From assembly GCA_025846845.1 (NCBI GenBank), contig JAOYTL010000007.1:62001-126000 (forward strand): 64,000 bases of DNA, written 5' to 3'. Positions within the stretch are counted from its first letter, which is position 1. Each line of letters opens with the position of its first letter. This document shows, piece after piece, positions 25,334 through 33,089 of this stretch. The position numbers and the translations under genes are program-made. The stretch is from Alloboseaceae bacterium BT-24-1. GTDB taxonomy: Bacteria > Pseudomonadota > Alphaproteobacteria > Rhizobiales > Beijerinckiaceae. The notes below the pieces were generated by a model. The model worked only from the letters and a program-made list of their open reading frames with translations. It had not been told where the DNA came from and ran no database searches.

Positions 25334-26856
25334 CCACGCTCTCTCTCACCCCCGGCGAGGCCCGCCTCGCCGACTGGCGCCATGTCCTCGACGGCGCCAC
25401 CGTCTCTCTCGCGGACACCGGCGCCATCGCCGCAGCGCAAGCGATCGTCGACGAGATCGTCGCCGCCGGCACCGTGACCTATGGCGTCAACACCGGCTTC
25501 GGCAAGCTCGCCAGCGTCCGGATCGCCGACAACGATCTCGCCAAGCTGCAGCGCAACCTCATCCTCTCGCATGCGGTCGGCACCGGTCCTGCCTTGCCGG
25601 ACGAGGTCGTTTCCCTGATCCTCGCCATGAAGGCGGCGAGCCTGGCGCGCGGCGCCTCGGGCGTGCGCCCCGTCGTGGTCGAGGCGCTGATCGGCGCGCT
25701 CAAGGCCGGCGCGCTGCCGGTCGTGCCCGCCAAGGGCTCGGTCGGCGCCTCCGGCGACCTCGCCCCGCTCGCGCATCTCACCGCCGCGCTGATGGGCGTC
25801 GGCGAGATCAGGCTGAAGGGCGACGTGCTGCCCGCGGCCGAGGCGCTGAAGCGCATCGGCCAGGCGCCGCTGGCGCTCGGCGCCAAGGAAGGCCTCGCTT
25901 TGATCAACGGCACGCAGGTCTCGGCCTCGCTGGCGCTGACCGGGCTCACCAGCATCGCCCGCGTCTTCGATGCCGCGCTGATCGCCGGCGCACTCTCGGT
26001 CGATGCCTTGAAGGGCTCGGACACGCCGTTCGACCCGCGCATCCAGGCGCTGCGCGGCCAGCCCGGCCAGATCAAGGTCGCGGCATTGCTGCTGGAGCTG
26101 ATCGCCGGCAGCGAAATCCGCGAGAGCCATCGCTTCGGCGATTCCAAAGTGCAGGACCCCTATTCGCTGCGCTGCCAGCCGCAGGTGATGGGCGCGGTAC
26201 GTGACCTTCTCGCCAATGTCGCCGCGACGCTTGCGATCGAGGCCAATGCGGTCACCGACAACCCGCTGGTGCTCGGGCCAGGCGAGATCGTCTCGGGCGG
26301 CAATTTCCACGCCGAGCCGGTCGCCTTCGCCGCCGACATGCTGGCGATGGGCGTCTGCGAGATCGGCAATCTCGCCGAGCGCCGCATCGCGCTCCTGGTC
26401 GATCCCGTCATGAGCGGATTGCCGCCCTTCCTGGCGCGCGATGCCGGCCTCAACTCCGGCTTCATGATCGCGCAGGTGACCGCCGCTGCACTGGCCTCCG
26501 AGAACAAGCAGCGGGCCTATCCAGCTTCGGTCGACACCATCCCGACCTCGGCCAATCAGGAAGACCATGTCTCAATGGCGACGCATGGCGCCTTCCGCCT
26601 GATCGAGATGGCGAAGAACGCTGCGAGCATCATCGCGGTCGAGCTGATGGCCGCCGCCGAAGCGATCGAGCATCACCGCCCGCTGAAGACCTCGCCGCGG
26701 CTCGAGCCGGTGCTGGCGCTGATCCGCGAGCGGATCGCGCCGCTGACCGAAGACCGCTATCTCGCGCCCGACCTCGCCGCCGCGACGGAGCTCGTGCTCT
26801 CGGGCGCGCTCGGCAAGGCCGCCGGCGTCGACAGCTTCGCGGAGCTCTCCGCATGA
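25330..26856 (+). CDS. hutH: Histidine ammonia-lyase
   Basis: A 508-residue cytoplasmic lyase that removes ammonia from histidine to give urocanate, the first and committing step. The Ala-Ser-Gly triplet that cyclises to the MIO cofactor is at residues 140-142 in GSVGASGDLAPLAH. Tyr51 in the TYGVNTGFG loop and the SANQEDHVSM segment near residue 415 are the other conserved active-site elements. Length is normal. It overlaps hutI by four bases. The 238-base gap to hutG is filled with interspersed repeats rather than a gene. Confidence 0.96.
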   Translation: MTTLSLTPGEARLADWRHVLDGATVSLADTGAIAAAQAIVDEIVAAGTVTYGVNTGFGKLASVRIADNDLAKLQRNLILSHAVGTGPALPDEVVSLILAMKAASLARGASGVRPVVVEALIGALKAGALPVVPAKGSVGASGDLAPLAHLTAALMGVGEIRLKGDVLPAAEALKRIGQAPLALGAKEGLALINGTQVSASLALTGLTSIARVFDAALIAGALSVDALKGSDTPFDPRIQALRGQPGQIKVAALLLELIAGSEIRESHRFGDSKVQDPYSLRCQPQVMGAVRDLLANVAATLAIEANAVTDNPLVLGPGEIVSGGNFHAEPVAFAADMLAMGVCEIGNLAERRIALLVDPVMSGLPPFLARDAGLNSGFMIAQVTAAALASENKQRAYPASVDTIPTSANQEDHVSMATHGAFRLIEMAKNAASIIAVELMAAAEAIEHHRPLKTSPRLEPVLALIRERIAPLTEDRYLAPDLAAATELVLSGALGKAAGVDSFAELSA

Positions 26857-26876
26857 GGCGCACGAACCGCAACCTA

Positions 26877-27090
26877 CCCCCTCTCCCCTTGCGGGAGAGG
26901 GCTGGGGTGAGGGGTCGCGCTGCCCTTCCCCGTCATGGTCGGGCTTGTCCCGACCATCCACGCCTTCCTTCGTCGCGTGCGGTGTTCAAGACGTGGATGC
27001 TCGGCACAAGGCCGAGCATGACGGAAAGCTCGCGCGACCCCTCATCCGGCGCTTCGCGCCACCTTCTCCCACAAGGGGAGAAGGGAGGAC
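26877..27090. repeat. Mosaic of interspersed palindromic repeats between hutH and hutG
   Basis: Three units are nested here. An outer pair of C/T-rich palindromes lies at 26877-26900 (CCCTCTCCCC-type arm with GGGAGAGGG) and about 27061-27090 (CTTCTCCC-ACAAG-GGGAGAAG). Between them, 26931-27024 holds two hairpins: ATGGTCGGG-CTTGT-CCCGACCAT and ATGCTCGG-CACAAGG-CCGAGCAT, separated by GTGTTCAAGACGTGG. The same double-hairpin element recurs at 38492-38590, 45992-46076 and 53255-53349. It looks like a mobile or replicating intergenic repeat family inserted next to another. The right end supplies the GGGAGG ribosome-binding site of hutG. Confidence 0.8.
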
Positions 27091-27094
27091 GCCC

Positions 27095-27901
27095 ATGACC
27101 GCCATCGTCTCCATCACGCGCGGCGCCTCGCCGCTCGTCCTGTCGATGCCGCATCCGGGCACCGGCCTGCCGGCCGAGGTCGCGGCGCAGCTCAATGCGC
27201 GCGGCAGCCAAGTCGAGGATACCGACTGGCATATGCGCCGGCTCTACGCCTTCGCCGAGCGCTTCCAGCCGACGATCGTTGAAGCGCAATTGTCGCGCTT
27301 CGTCATCGACCTCAACCGCGACCCGGCTGGCGTCTCGCTCTATCCCGGCCAGGCGACGACCGAGCTCGTGCCAACCACCACCTTCGACGGCGCGCCGATC
27401 TGGGCGACCACGCCGGACGAAGCCGAGATCGCCCGCCGGCGCGAGGACTATTTCCAGCCCTACCACAATGCGCTCGCGGCCGAGATCGCGCATGCCAAGG
27501 CGCAGCACGGCTTCTGCCTGCTCTGGGACTGCCATTCGATCAAGTCGGTGATCCCGCGCCTGTTTCCGGGCACGCTGCCGACGCTGAACCTCGGCACGAA
27601 TTCCGGCGCGAGCGCCGCGCCCGCCGTTGAAGCCGCCGCGACCGCTGCTATGGCCGGCAGCGCCTTCAGCCAGGTGGTCAATGGCCGCTTCAAGGGTGGC
27701 TGGATCACCCGTCATTACGGCCGCCCTGCCGAGCACGTCCACGCACTCCAGATGGAGATCGCGCTTTCAGCCTATCTCGAAGACGAAGCCGCGCCCTGGA
27801 CCTTCGCCCCGGCCAAGGCCGCCAGCCTGCAAGCAACCCTTTCCGCCATGATCGAGGCTGCGCTCGCCGCCGCCACCCAGCTCGAACGGAGCAAGCCATG
27901 A
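27095..27901 (+). CDS. hutG: N-formylglutamate deformylase (N-formylglutamate amidohydrolase)
   Basis: A 268-residue hydrolase that splits N-formyl-glutamate into glutamate and formate, the last step after HutF. It is a member of the FGase family: the conserved stretches MPHPGTGLP, DTDWHMRRLY, FVIDLNRDP and WDCHSIKS are present, with His and Glu residues that fit metal binding. Length is normal. The ATG at 27095 is preceded by GGGAGGACGCCC; this ribosome-binding site coincides with the end of an interspersed repeat. The stop overlaps hutU by ATGA. Presence of hutF and hutG together and absence of hutE-type genes define the five-step pathway. Confidence 0.94.
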   Translation: MTAIVSITRGASPLVLSMPHPGTGLPAEVAAQLNARGSQVEDTDWHMRRLYAFAERFQPTIVEAQLSRFVIDLNRDPAGVSLYPGQATTELVPTTTFDGAPIWATTPDEAEIARRREDYFQPYHNALAAEIAHAKAQHGFCLLWDCHSIKSVIPRLFPGTLPTLNLGTNSGASAAPAVEAAATAAMAGSAFSQVVNGRFKGGWITRHYGRPAEHVHALQMEIALSAYLEDEAAPWTFAPAKAASLQATLSAMIEAALAAATQLERSKP

Positions 27902-29565
27902 CCCGCATCGACAACAGCCGCGTCATCCGCGCGCCCCACGGCAACGAGCGCAGCGCCAAGTCCTGGCTGACGGAAGCTGCGCTGCGCATGCTGATGAACA
28001 ATCTCGACCCCGACGTCGCCGAAAAGCCCGGCGAGCTCGTGGTCTATGGCGGCATTGGCCGCGCCGCCCGCACCTGGGAGGATTTCGACCGGATCTGCGC
28101 CTCGCTGCGCTCGCTCGAGGCCGACGAGACGCTGCTGGTCCAGTCAGGCAAGCCGGTCGGCATCTTCAAGACGCATCCGGACGCGCCACGCGTGCTGATC
28201 GCGAATTCCAACCTCGTCCCGGCCTACGCCAATTGGGAGCATTTCCACCATCTCGATAAGCTCGGGCTGATGATGTACGGCCAGATGACGGCCGGTTCCT
28301 GGATCTATATCGGCACGCAGGGCATCGTTCAGGGCACCTACGAGACCTTCGTCGAGGTCGGCCGCCAGCACTACAATGGCAGCCTCAAGGGCAAATGGGT
28401 CCTGACCGGCGGGCTCGGCGGCATGGGCGGCGCCCAGCCGCTCGCCGCGACCATGGCCGGCGCCTCGATGATCGCCGTCGAGTGCAGGCCGTCCTCGATC
28501 GATTTCCGGCTGCGCACCCGCTATCTCGACGAGAAGGCCGACAGCGTCGATGAAGCCCTGAAGATCATCGAGGCCGCCCATGCCAAGGGCAAGGCCGTCT
28601 CGGTCGGCGTGCTCGGCAACGCCGCCGAGATTTTCCCCGACATGGTCCGCCGCGGCATCCGCCCGGACGTCGTCACCGACCAGACCTCGGCGCATGACCC
28701 GCTCAATGGCTATCTGCCGGCCGGCTGGACGCTGGAAGAATGGGAGGAGCGCCGGGAGCGCGACCCGGCCGGCACGATCGAGGCCGCCAAGACGTCAATG
28801 GCAAGCCACGTCAAGGCGATGCTCGACTTCCAGACAATGGGTGTGCCGACGCTCGACTACGGCAACAATATCCGCCAGATGGCGAAGGACATGGGCGTCG
28901 ACAACGCCTTCGATTTCCCCGGCTTCGTCCCGGCCTATATCCGCCCGCTGTTCTGCCGCGGCATCGGCCCGTTCCGCTGGGCGGCGCTGTCCGGCGATCC
29001 GGAGGACATCTACCGCACCGACCAGCGCGTCAAGGAGCTGCTGCCGGACGACAAGCATTTGCACAACTGGCTCGACATGGCGCGCGAGCGCATCCAGTTC
29101 CAGGGCCTGCCGGCGCGGATCTGCTGGGTCGGCCTCGGCGACCGTCACCGGCTCGGCCTCGCCTTCAACGAGATGGTGGCCAAGGGCGAGGTCAAGGCGC
29201 CGATCGTGATCGGCCGCGACCATCTCGATTCGGGCTCGGTCGCCTCGCCCAACCGCGAGACCGAGGCGATGAAGGACGGCTCGGACGCGGTCTCCGACTG
29301 GCCGCTGCTCAACGCCCTGCTCAACACGGCCGGCGGCGCGACCTGGGTCTCGCTGCACCATGGCGGCGGCGTCGGCATGGGCTATTCGCAGCATTCGGGC
29401 GTCGTCATCGTCGCCGATGGGACGCCCGAGGCGGCCAAGCGGCTGGAACGCGTGCTCTGGAACGACCCGGCCACCGGCGTGATGCGCCATGCCGATGCCG
29501 GCTACGACATCGCGCTCGACTGTGCCCGGGAGAAGGGCCTGAAGCTGCCGGGGATTTTGGGCTGA
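27898..29565 (+). CDS. hutU: Urocanate hydratase
   Basis: A 555-residue cytoplasmic enzyme that uses tightly bound NAD+ to hydrate urocanate to imidazolone-propionate, the second step of histidine breakdown. Conserved family blocks are visible: LVVYGGIGRAARTWED, GGLGGMGGAQPLA (NAD-binding glycine loop), GVPTLDYGNNIRQ-like segment near residue 315 and the GHHGGGVGMG-like LHHGGGVGMGYSQHSG near residue 490. Length matches known HutU proteins (about 555). Its start overlaps the hutG stop by four bases. A repeat element separates it from hutD. Confidence 0.96.
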   Translation: MTRIDNSRVIRAPHGNERSAKSWLTEAALRMLMNNLDPDVAEKPGELVVYGGIGRAARTWEDFDRICASLRSLEADETLLVQSGKPVGIFKTHPDAPRVLIANSNLVPAYANWEHFHHLDKLGLMMYGQMTAGSWIYIGTQGIVQGTYETFVEVGRQHYNGSLKGKWVLTGGLGGMGGAQPLAATMAGASMIAVECRPSSIDFRLRTRYLDEKADSVDEALKIIEAAHAKGKAVSVGVLGNAAEIFPDMVRRGIRPDVVTDQTSAHDPLNGYLPAGWTLEEWEERRERDPAGTIEAAKTSMASHVKAMLDFQTMGVPTLDYGNNIRQMAKDMGVDNAFDFPGFVPAYIRPLFCRGIGPFRWAALSGDPEDIYRTDQRVKELLPDDKHLHNWLDMARERIQFQGLPARICWVGLGDRHRLGLAFNEMVAKGEVKAPIVIGRDHLDSGSVASPNRETEAMKDGSDAVSDWPLLNALLNTAGGATWVSLHHGGGVGMGYSQHSGVVIVADGTPEAAKRLERVLWNDPATGVMRHADAGYDIALDCAREKGLKLPGILG

Positions 29566-29573
29566 ACCCACAT

Positions 29574-29694
29574 GTCATTCCGGGGCTCCGCGTAAGCGGA
29601 GAACCCGGAACCCACGACTGGGCGAGTCCGACCGATCACTACGTCGCACCCCGTCGTGGGTTCCGGGTTCGCCCTCCGGGCGCCCCGGAATGAC
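29574..29694. repeat. Large inverted repeat between hutU and hutD
   Basis: GTCATTCCGGGGC at 29574-29586 is the exact inverted complement of GCCCCGGAATGAC at 29682-29694. Inside, ACCCGGAACCCACGA pairs with TCGTGGGTTCCGGGT, and smaller hairpins lie at each side, leaving a loop near 29625-29645. The whole 121-base element can fold as one long stem. It is distinct in sequence from the ATGGTCGGG-type repeats. It lies within the hut operon and may affect expression of hutD. Confidence 0.75.
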
Positions 29695-29726
29695 AAGGGT
29701 GGCGCTTGAATTCGAAGGAGCCTCCC

Positions 29727-30287
29727 ATGCGCATCATCCGCGCCGCCGACTGCCTCTCCATGCCGTGGAAGAACGGCGGCGGGACGACGACCGAGATCGC
29801 GGTGGCGCCGGAGGGCGCCTCGCTGGGTGATTTCGACTGGCGCATCAGCATGGCCCATGTCGGGCAGGACGGGCCGTTCTCGTCCTTTCCCGGCATCGAC
29901 CGGACGCTGTCGGTGCTGACCGGAGCCGGCATCACGCTGGCCTTCGGCGATGGCGAGCGCATCAGGCTGGATCGCACCAGCGCGCCCTACCCCTTCGCCG
30001 CCGACCGGGCGGTCGACGGGCTGCTGGTCGACGGGGCGATCGACGATCTCAATGTGATGTCTCGACGCGGCCGCTGGCGGCACCGGGTCGAGCGTCTCTC
30101 CAGCGCAGGGGCGCTCACCGCGAGTGAGGGCCTGCTGGTGCTGGTCGCCCGCAAGGGCGACTGGCTGGTGAACGGCGCGGCGCTTCCCGCTGGCGACAGC
30201 GCGGTTATCGATGCTCCCGGGCGCGTCGAGCTGCCCGCCCGCGGCGATGCAGTCGAGCTTTATGCAGTCTGGCTGACATCCGCGTAA
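29727..30287 (+). CDS. hutD: HutD-family protein
   Basis: A 186-residue HutD-family protein with a double-stranded beta-helix (cupin-like) fold; the family hallmarks WKNGGGTTTEIA near residue 15 and SSFPGIDRTLSVL near 52 are present. HutD is found in hut operons and has been proposed to moderate flux through the pathway, possibly by binding formylglutamate or a related compound; it is not one of the five catalytic steps. The ATG at 29727 has AAGGAG upstream at good spacing. It is the last gene of the plus-strand hut operon and converges on msrA. Confidence 0.88.
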   Translation: MRIIRAADCLSMPWKNGGGTTTEIAVAPEGASLGDFDWRISMAHVGQDGPFSSFPGIDRTLSVLTGAGITLAFGDGERIRLDRTSAPYPFAADRAVDGLLVDGAIDDLNVMSRRGRWRHRVERLSSAGALTASEGLLVLVARKGDWLVNGAALPAGDSAVIDAPGRVELPARGDAVELYAVWLTSA

Positions 30288-30360
30288 GGCCGAAGGACGC
30301 ACGGCCCGCATCGCGCGCCGCCCCAACAAGCATGCCTGGCCAAGGTTAGCGGATGCTCCG

Positions 30361-30867
30361 CTATTCGGCCGCCTCGCGGCGCGGCAGCACCCAATCCGGG
30401 CGGACCCAGTGGCAGGTGTAGCCGGCCGGATAGCGCTCCAGATAATCCTGGTGTTCCGGCTCCGCCTCCCAGAAATCGCCCTCGGGCTTCAGTTCCGTGA
30501 CCACCTTGCCCGGCCAGCGGCCGGAGGCGTTCACCTCGGCGATGACCTCCTCGGCGGTCTTCTTCTGCGCTTCGTCGACATAGTAGATGCCCGAGCGATA
30601 GCTGGTGCCGAGGTCGTTGCCCTGGCGATTCAGCGTCGTCGGATCATGGATCTGGAAGAAGAACTCCACCAGCTGCTGGTAGCCGATCTTGCCGGGATCG
30701 AAGGTGATCTCGATGCCCTCGGCATGGGTGCCGTGATTGCGATAGGTCGCATTCTTCACGTCGCCGCCGGTGTAGCCGACCCGGGTCGTCTCGACGCCGG
30801 GGAGCTTGCGGATCAGGTCCTGCATGCCCCAGAAGCAACCGCCTGCGAGTACAGCACGTTCCGTCAT
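30361..30867 (-). CDS. msrA: Peptide-methionine (S)-S-oxide reductase
   Basis: A 168-residue cytoplasmic repair enzyme that reduces methionine S-sulfoxide. The catalytic GCFWG motif is at residues 10-14 with nucleophile Cys11, and GYTGG, GHAE-like GTHAEGIEI and EPEHQDYL blocks follow in the family order. A resolving Cys may be in GYTCHW near residue 153. The ATG at 30867 is preceded by a perfect AAGGAGG ribosome-binding site, so the in-frame extension to 30900 is unlikely. There is no fused MsrB domain and no msrB gene beside it. It is monocistronic. Confidence 0.95.
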   Translation of the reverse strand: MTERAVLAGGCFWGMQDLIRKLPGVETTRVGYTGGDVKNATYRNHGTHAEGIEITFDPGKIGYQQLVEFFFQIHDPTTLNRQGNDLGTSYRSGIYYVDEAQKKTAEEVIAEVNASGRWPGKVVTELKPEGDFWEAEPEHQDYLERYPAGYTCHWVRPDWVLPRREAAE

Positions 30868-31226
30868 GTCAAACCTCCTTGATCCCGGTGAGATAAGCAT
30901 CGAAGCCTGAGTTCGCCATTGCGTCTCGTTTGGTTACGGCTGGCAAGGCTGATCGCTGCAAACGGCCGCCCCGTGACGGCTGCTCTTCTTTCCTCTCCGC
31001 CAAGCCCCTTTCAGCGAGATTCCTCTGCAAAACGCTGCTCGCCCGAACTCCTCCCTTCCCCCTTGTGGGGAAGGGTATGGGGATGGGGGGCGGACGACCG
31101 GGTGATCCTTGGCTTGTAGAAGCGGACTAGTTTGGTTCCTGGCGAGTGCGCTTCGACTTTACGCCCCCCACCCCTATCCCCTCCCCACAAGGGGGGAGGG
31201 GTTTCTCGCACCTCTTCGTGTTACCC
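30868..31226. other. Intergenic region between msrA and the ThDP-enzyme gene
   Basis: A 359-base gap without a supported gene. Its right half (31053-31203) is occupied by a large imperfect inverted repeat. The left half must contain the msrA promoter; I see no clear elements. Short open frames across the repeat are low-complexity Pro/Gly/Arg translations. Confidence 0.5.
31053..31203. repeat. Pair of inverted C-rich palindromic repeats
   Basis: The arm at 31053-31096 (with CCCCCTTGTGGGGAAGGG and TATGGGGATGGGGGGC) is matched by an inverted arm at 31162-31203 (GCCCCCCACCCCTATCCCC then CTCCCCACAAGGGGGGAGG). Each arm also contains its own small CCCC-TTGTG-GGGG palindrome. The unit resembles the outer repeats at 26877-26900 and 27061-27090. 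It lies at the 3' ends of the ThDP-enzyme gene (minus) and upstream of msrA. Confidence 0.75.
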
Positions 31227-32783
31227 TCAAATCACCGCCTCGATCAGGAACGGCCCCTTTCGGCCGAGCGCGCCCTTGAACAGCCTGGTGAACTCCTCGG
31301 CCGTCGTGGCGCGGCCGGCCTCGACGCCCATGCCCTTCGCCATTGCGACCCAGTCCAGCGCCGGCTCGTCGAGGTTGAGCATCAGCTTGGCGTTGCGGCC
31401 GAAATCGTTGACGCCGACGGCGCGCATCTCGCCGTGCAGGATCGCATAGGTCCGGTTGGCGAAGATCACGGTGACGACGTCGAGGTTCTCGCGCGCCTGC
31501 GTCCACAGGCCCTGCACCGTGTACATGCCGGAGCCGTCGGCCTGCATGCCGATGACCTTGCGATCGGGGCAAGCTACCGCGGCGCCGACGCAGAGCGGGA
31601 TGCCTTCGCCGATCGCGCCGCCGGTGAGCTGGATGTAGTCGTGCTGCGGCGCGCTATGGCAGTCGTAATAGAAGCTGCGGCCCGACGAGACCGACTCGTC
31701 GCAGATGATGCAGTTCTCTGGCAGGAGCGCCGAGACGATGGCGCAGGTCTTGTCGGCGTCGAGCGTGCCGGTCGGCAGCGCGGGCTGCTCGGTGCGCGAG
31801 GGGGCGATATAGGCGGGTGCGATTTTGGTCGCGCCCATCTCCTCGGCGAGCGCCGTGACCGCAGCGGGCAAATCGTCGCCGGGCCGCGCCAGCGTCGCGA
31901 CCTCGCAGCCGTCATGGACCAGTCGGCCGGGCTTGCCGGGATAGGCGAAGAAGCCGACCGGCACCTGCGCGCCGATGAGCACGAGGTAGTCGATGTCCTT
32001 GAGCTGATCGAGCGCCTTGTCGATCGGGTAGAACACCTTGGGCATAGCGACGCGGCCGGCGCCGCGCTGGATCCGGCCGTTCGACATCTGGCTGAAGATT
32101 TGGGCGCCGGTCGCCGCGCAGGCGCGGGCCGCCATCTCCATCGGCTTCTCGCGCAGCGCCAGCCCGGTCAGCATGATCGCGGCGCGGGCACCGTGCTTGC
32201 GCAGGCCGGCCGCGATCTCGCGGACCGTGGCGGCATCGACGCTCTTCAGAGCCGGCAACGGCGTCGGCTTCAATTCGGCCGGCTCGACGCTGCCCCAGGC
32301 GCAATCGGCCGGCAGGATCACGGTGGTGACGCCGGGCAAAGTGAGCGAGGCGGCATAAGCCTCGCCGATCGCCGGGCCGACATCTTCAGGCGAGGCGATG
32401 CGGCGCACGAACTGCGACATCGGCCGCGCCAGGCTCTCGATGTCGCTGGTCAGCGGCGCATCGTGCTGCAGATGGTAGGTCGCGTGGTCGCCGACCACGT
32501 TGATCATCGGTGTCCAGGCGCGCCTGGCGTTGTGCATGTTGGCGAGCGCGTTGGCCATGCCGGGCCCGCAATGCAGCAGCGTCGCCGCCGGCTTGTCGGC
32601 CATGCGGGCATAGCCATCGGCCGCGCCGGTGACCACGCCCTCGAACAGGCCGAGCACGCAGCGCATCTGCGGCTTGCGGTCGAGCGCCGCGACGAAGTGC
32701 ATTTCGGAGGTGCCGGGATTGGCGAAGCAGACATCGACATCGTTGACCAGCAGCGTGTCGCACAGGCGGTCGGCGCCATTCAT
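31227..32783 (-). CDS. Thiamin-diphosphate enzyme of the acetolactate synthase/decarboxylase family
   Basis: A 518-residue ThDP-dependent enzyme with the three expected domains: the N-terminal Pyr domain with the cofactor-activating Glu in NPGTSEMHF (near residue 27), a central domain (about 185-320), and the C-terminal PP domain with ADGSGMYT and FANRTYAIL as the GDG-N-type ThDP/Mg site. It lacks an acetolactate-synthase small subunit nearby, and proteins of this size class are annotated as acetolactate synthase-like without proof. It may be a 2-oxoacid decarboxylase. The gene diverges from a NitT/TauT ABC operon, and a HutC-like palindrome lies between them. The ATG at 32783 has GAGAGG upstream. 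Confidence 0.84.
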   Translation of the reverse strand: MNGADRLCDTLLVNDVDVCFANPGTSEMHFVAALDRKPQMRCVLGLFEGVVTGAADGYARMADKPAATLLHCGPGMANALANMHNARRAWTPMINVVGDHATYHLQHDAPLTSDIESLARPMSQFVRRIASPEDVGPAIGEAYAASLTLPGVTTVILPADCAWGSVEPAELKPTPLPALKSVDAATVREIAAGLRKHGARAAIMLTGLALREKPMEMAARACAATGAQIFSQMSNGRIQRGAGRVAMPKVFYPIDKALDQLKDIDYLVLIGAQVPVGFFAYPGKPGRLVHDGCEVATLARPGDDLPAAVTALAEEMGATKIAPAYIAPSRTEQPALPTGTLDADKTCAIVSALLPENCIICDESVSSGRSFYYDCHSAPQHDYIQLTGGAIGEGIPLCVGAAVACPDRKVIGMQADGSGMYTVQGLWTQARENLDVVTVIFANRTYAILHGEMRAVGVNDFGRNAKLMLNLDEPALDWVAMAKGMGVEAGRATTAEEFTRLFKGALGRKGPFLIEAVI

Positions 32784-33089
32784 CCGGAAGAACCTCTCGA
32801 TAGCCAAAGGCGCTTTGCGCCGATGCCTGCGAGGGGAAGGGATCGCTCCTGCAGTGTCAAACAAGAGAATGTCATTGCTTTCCCAAGCGGCGGTGATCAG
32901 CGCGCGCTCCGTCCGGCCGGGGTCGGCCGGGCGAGTAGAGTTCGCGCAAGACCAACAAGCGCAGCGCCTTGACGGAATTGCATATGCATTTAACGTGAAT
33001 TGGAACGAAGCTTGCTTTCTCGGATGCGATCGGGCTGCGATGGCCGGGGCATCCGCTGCGGGCGGAATCAAGAGGGGAAGAGGTTCGTC
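32784..33089. other. Divergent regulatory region, ThDP enzyme / ABC operon
   Basis: A 306-base gap between divergent genes with no supported coding sequence. It contains the HutC-like palindrome and a probable promoter for the ABC operon near 32969-32996. The left 150 bases show nothing else I can name. Confidence 0.5.
32969..32996 (+). promoter_or_regulatory. Promoter with a third HutC-like palindrome
   Basis: TTGACG (32969-32974) and TAACGT (32991-32996) with a 16-base spacer make a plausible promoter for the ABC operon. The spacer contains AATTGCATATGCATTT (32976-32991), which shares its first 13 bases with the arm of the hut operators and has the perfect core TGCATATGCA at 32979-32988. 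A repressor bound here would sit between the promoter elements. The regulator is inferred, not shown. Confidence 0.6.

Noticed and set aside
26877..27090. CRISPR-like appearance of repeated palindromes in the hut locus
   Set aside because: There are few units, spacing is irregular, spacers are not unique short sequences, and no cas gene is near; they are interspersed palindromic elements.
31053..31203. Possible IS element bounded by inverted repeats
   Set aside because: The centre is only about 65 bases and encodes no transposase; no target duplication was evident.
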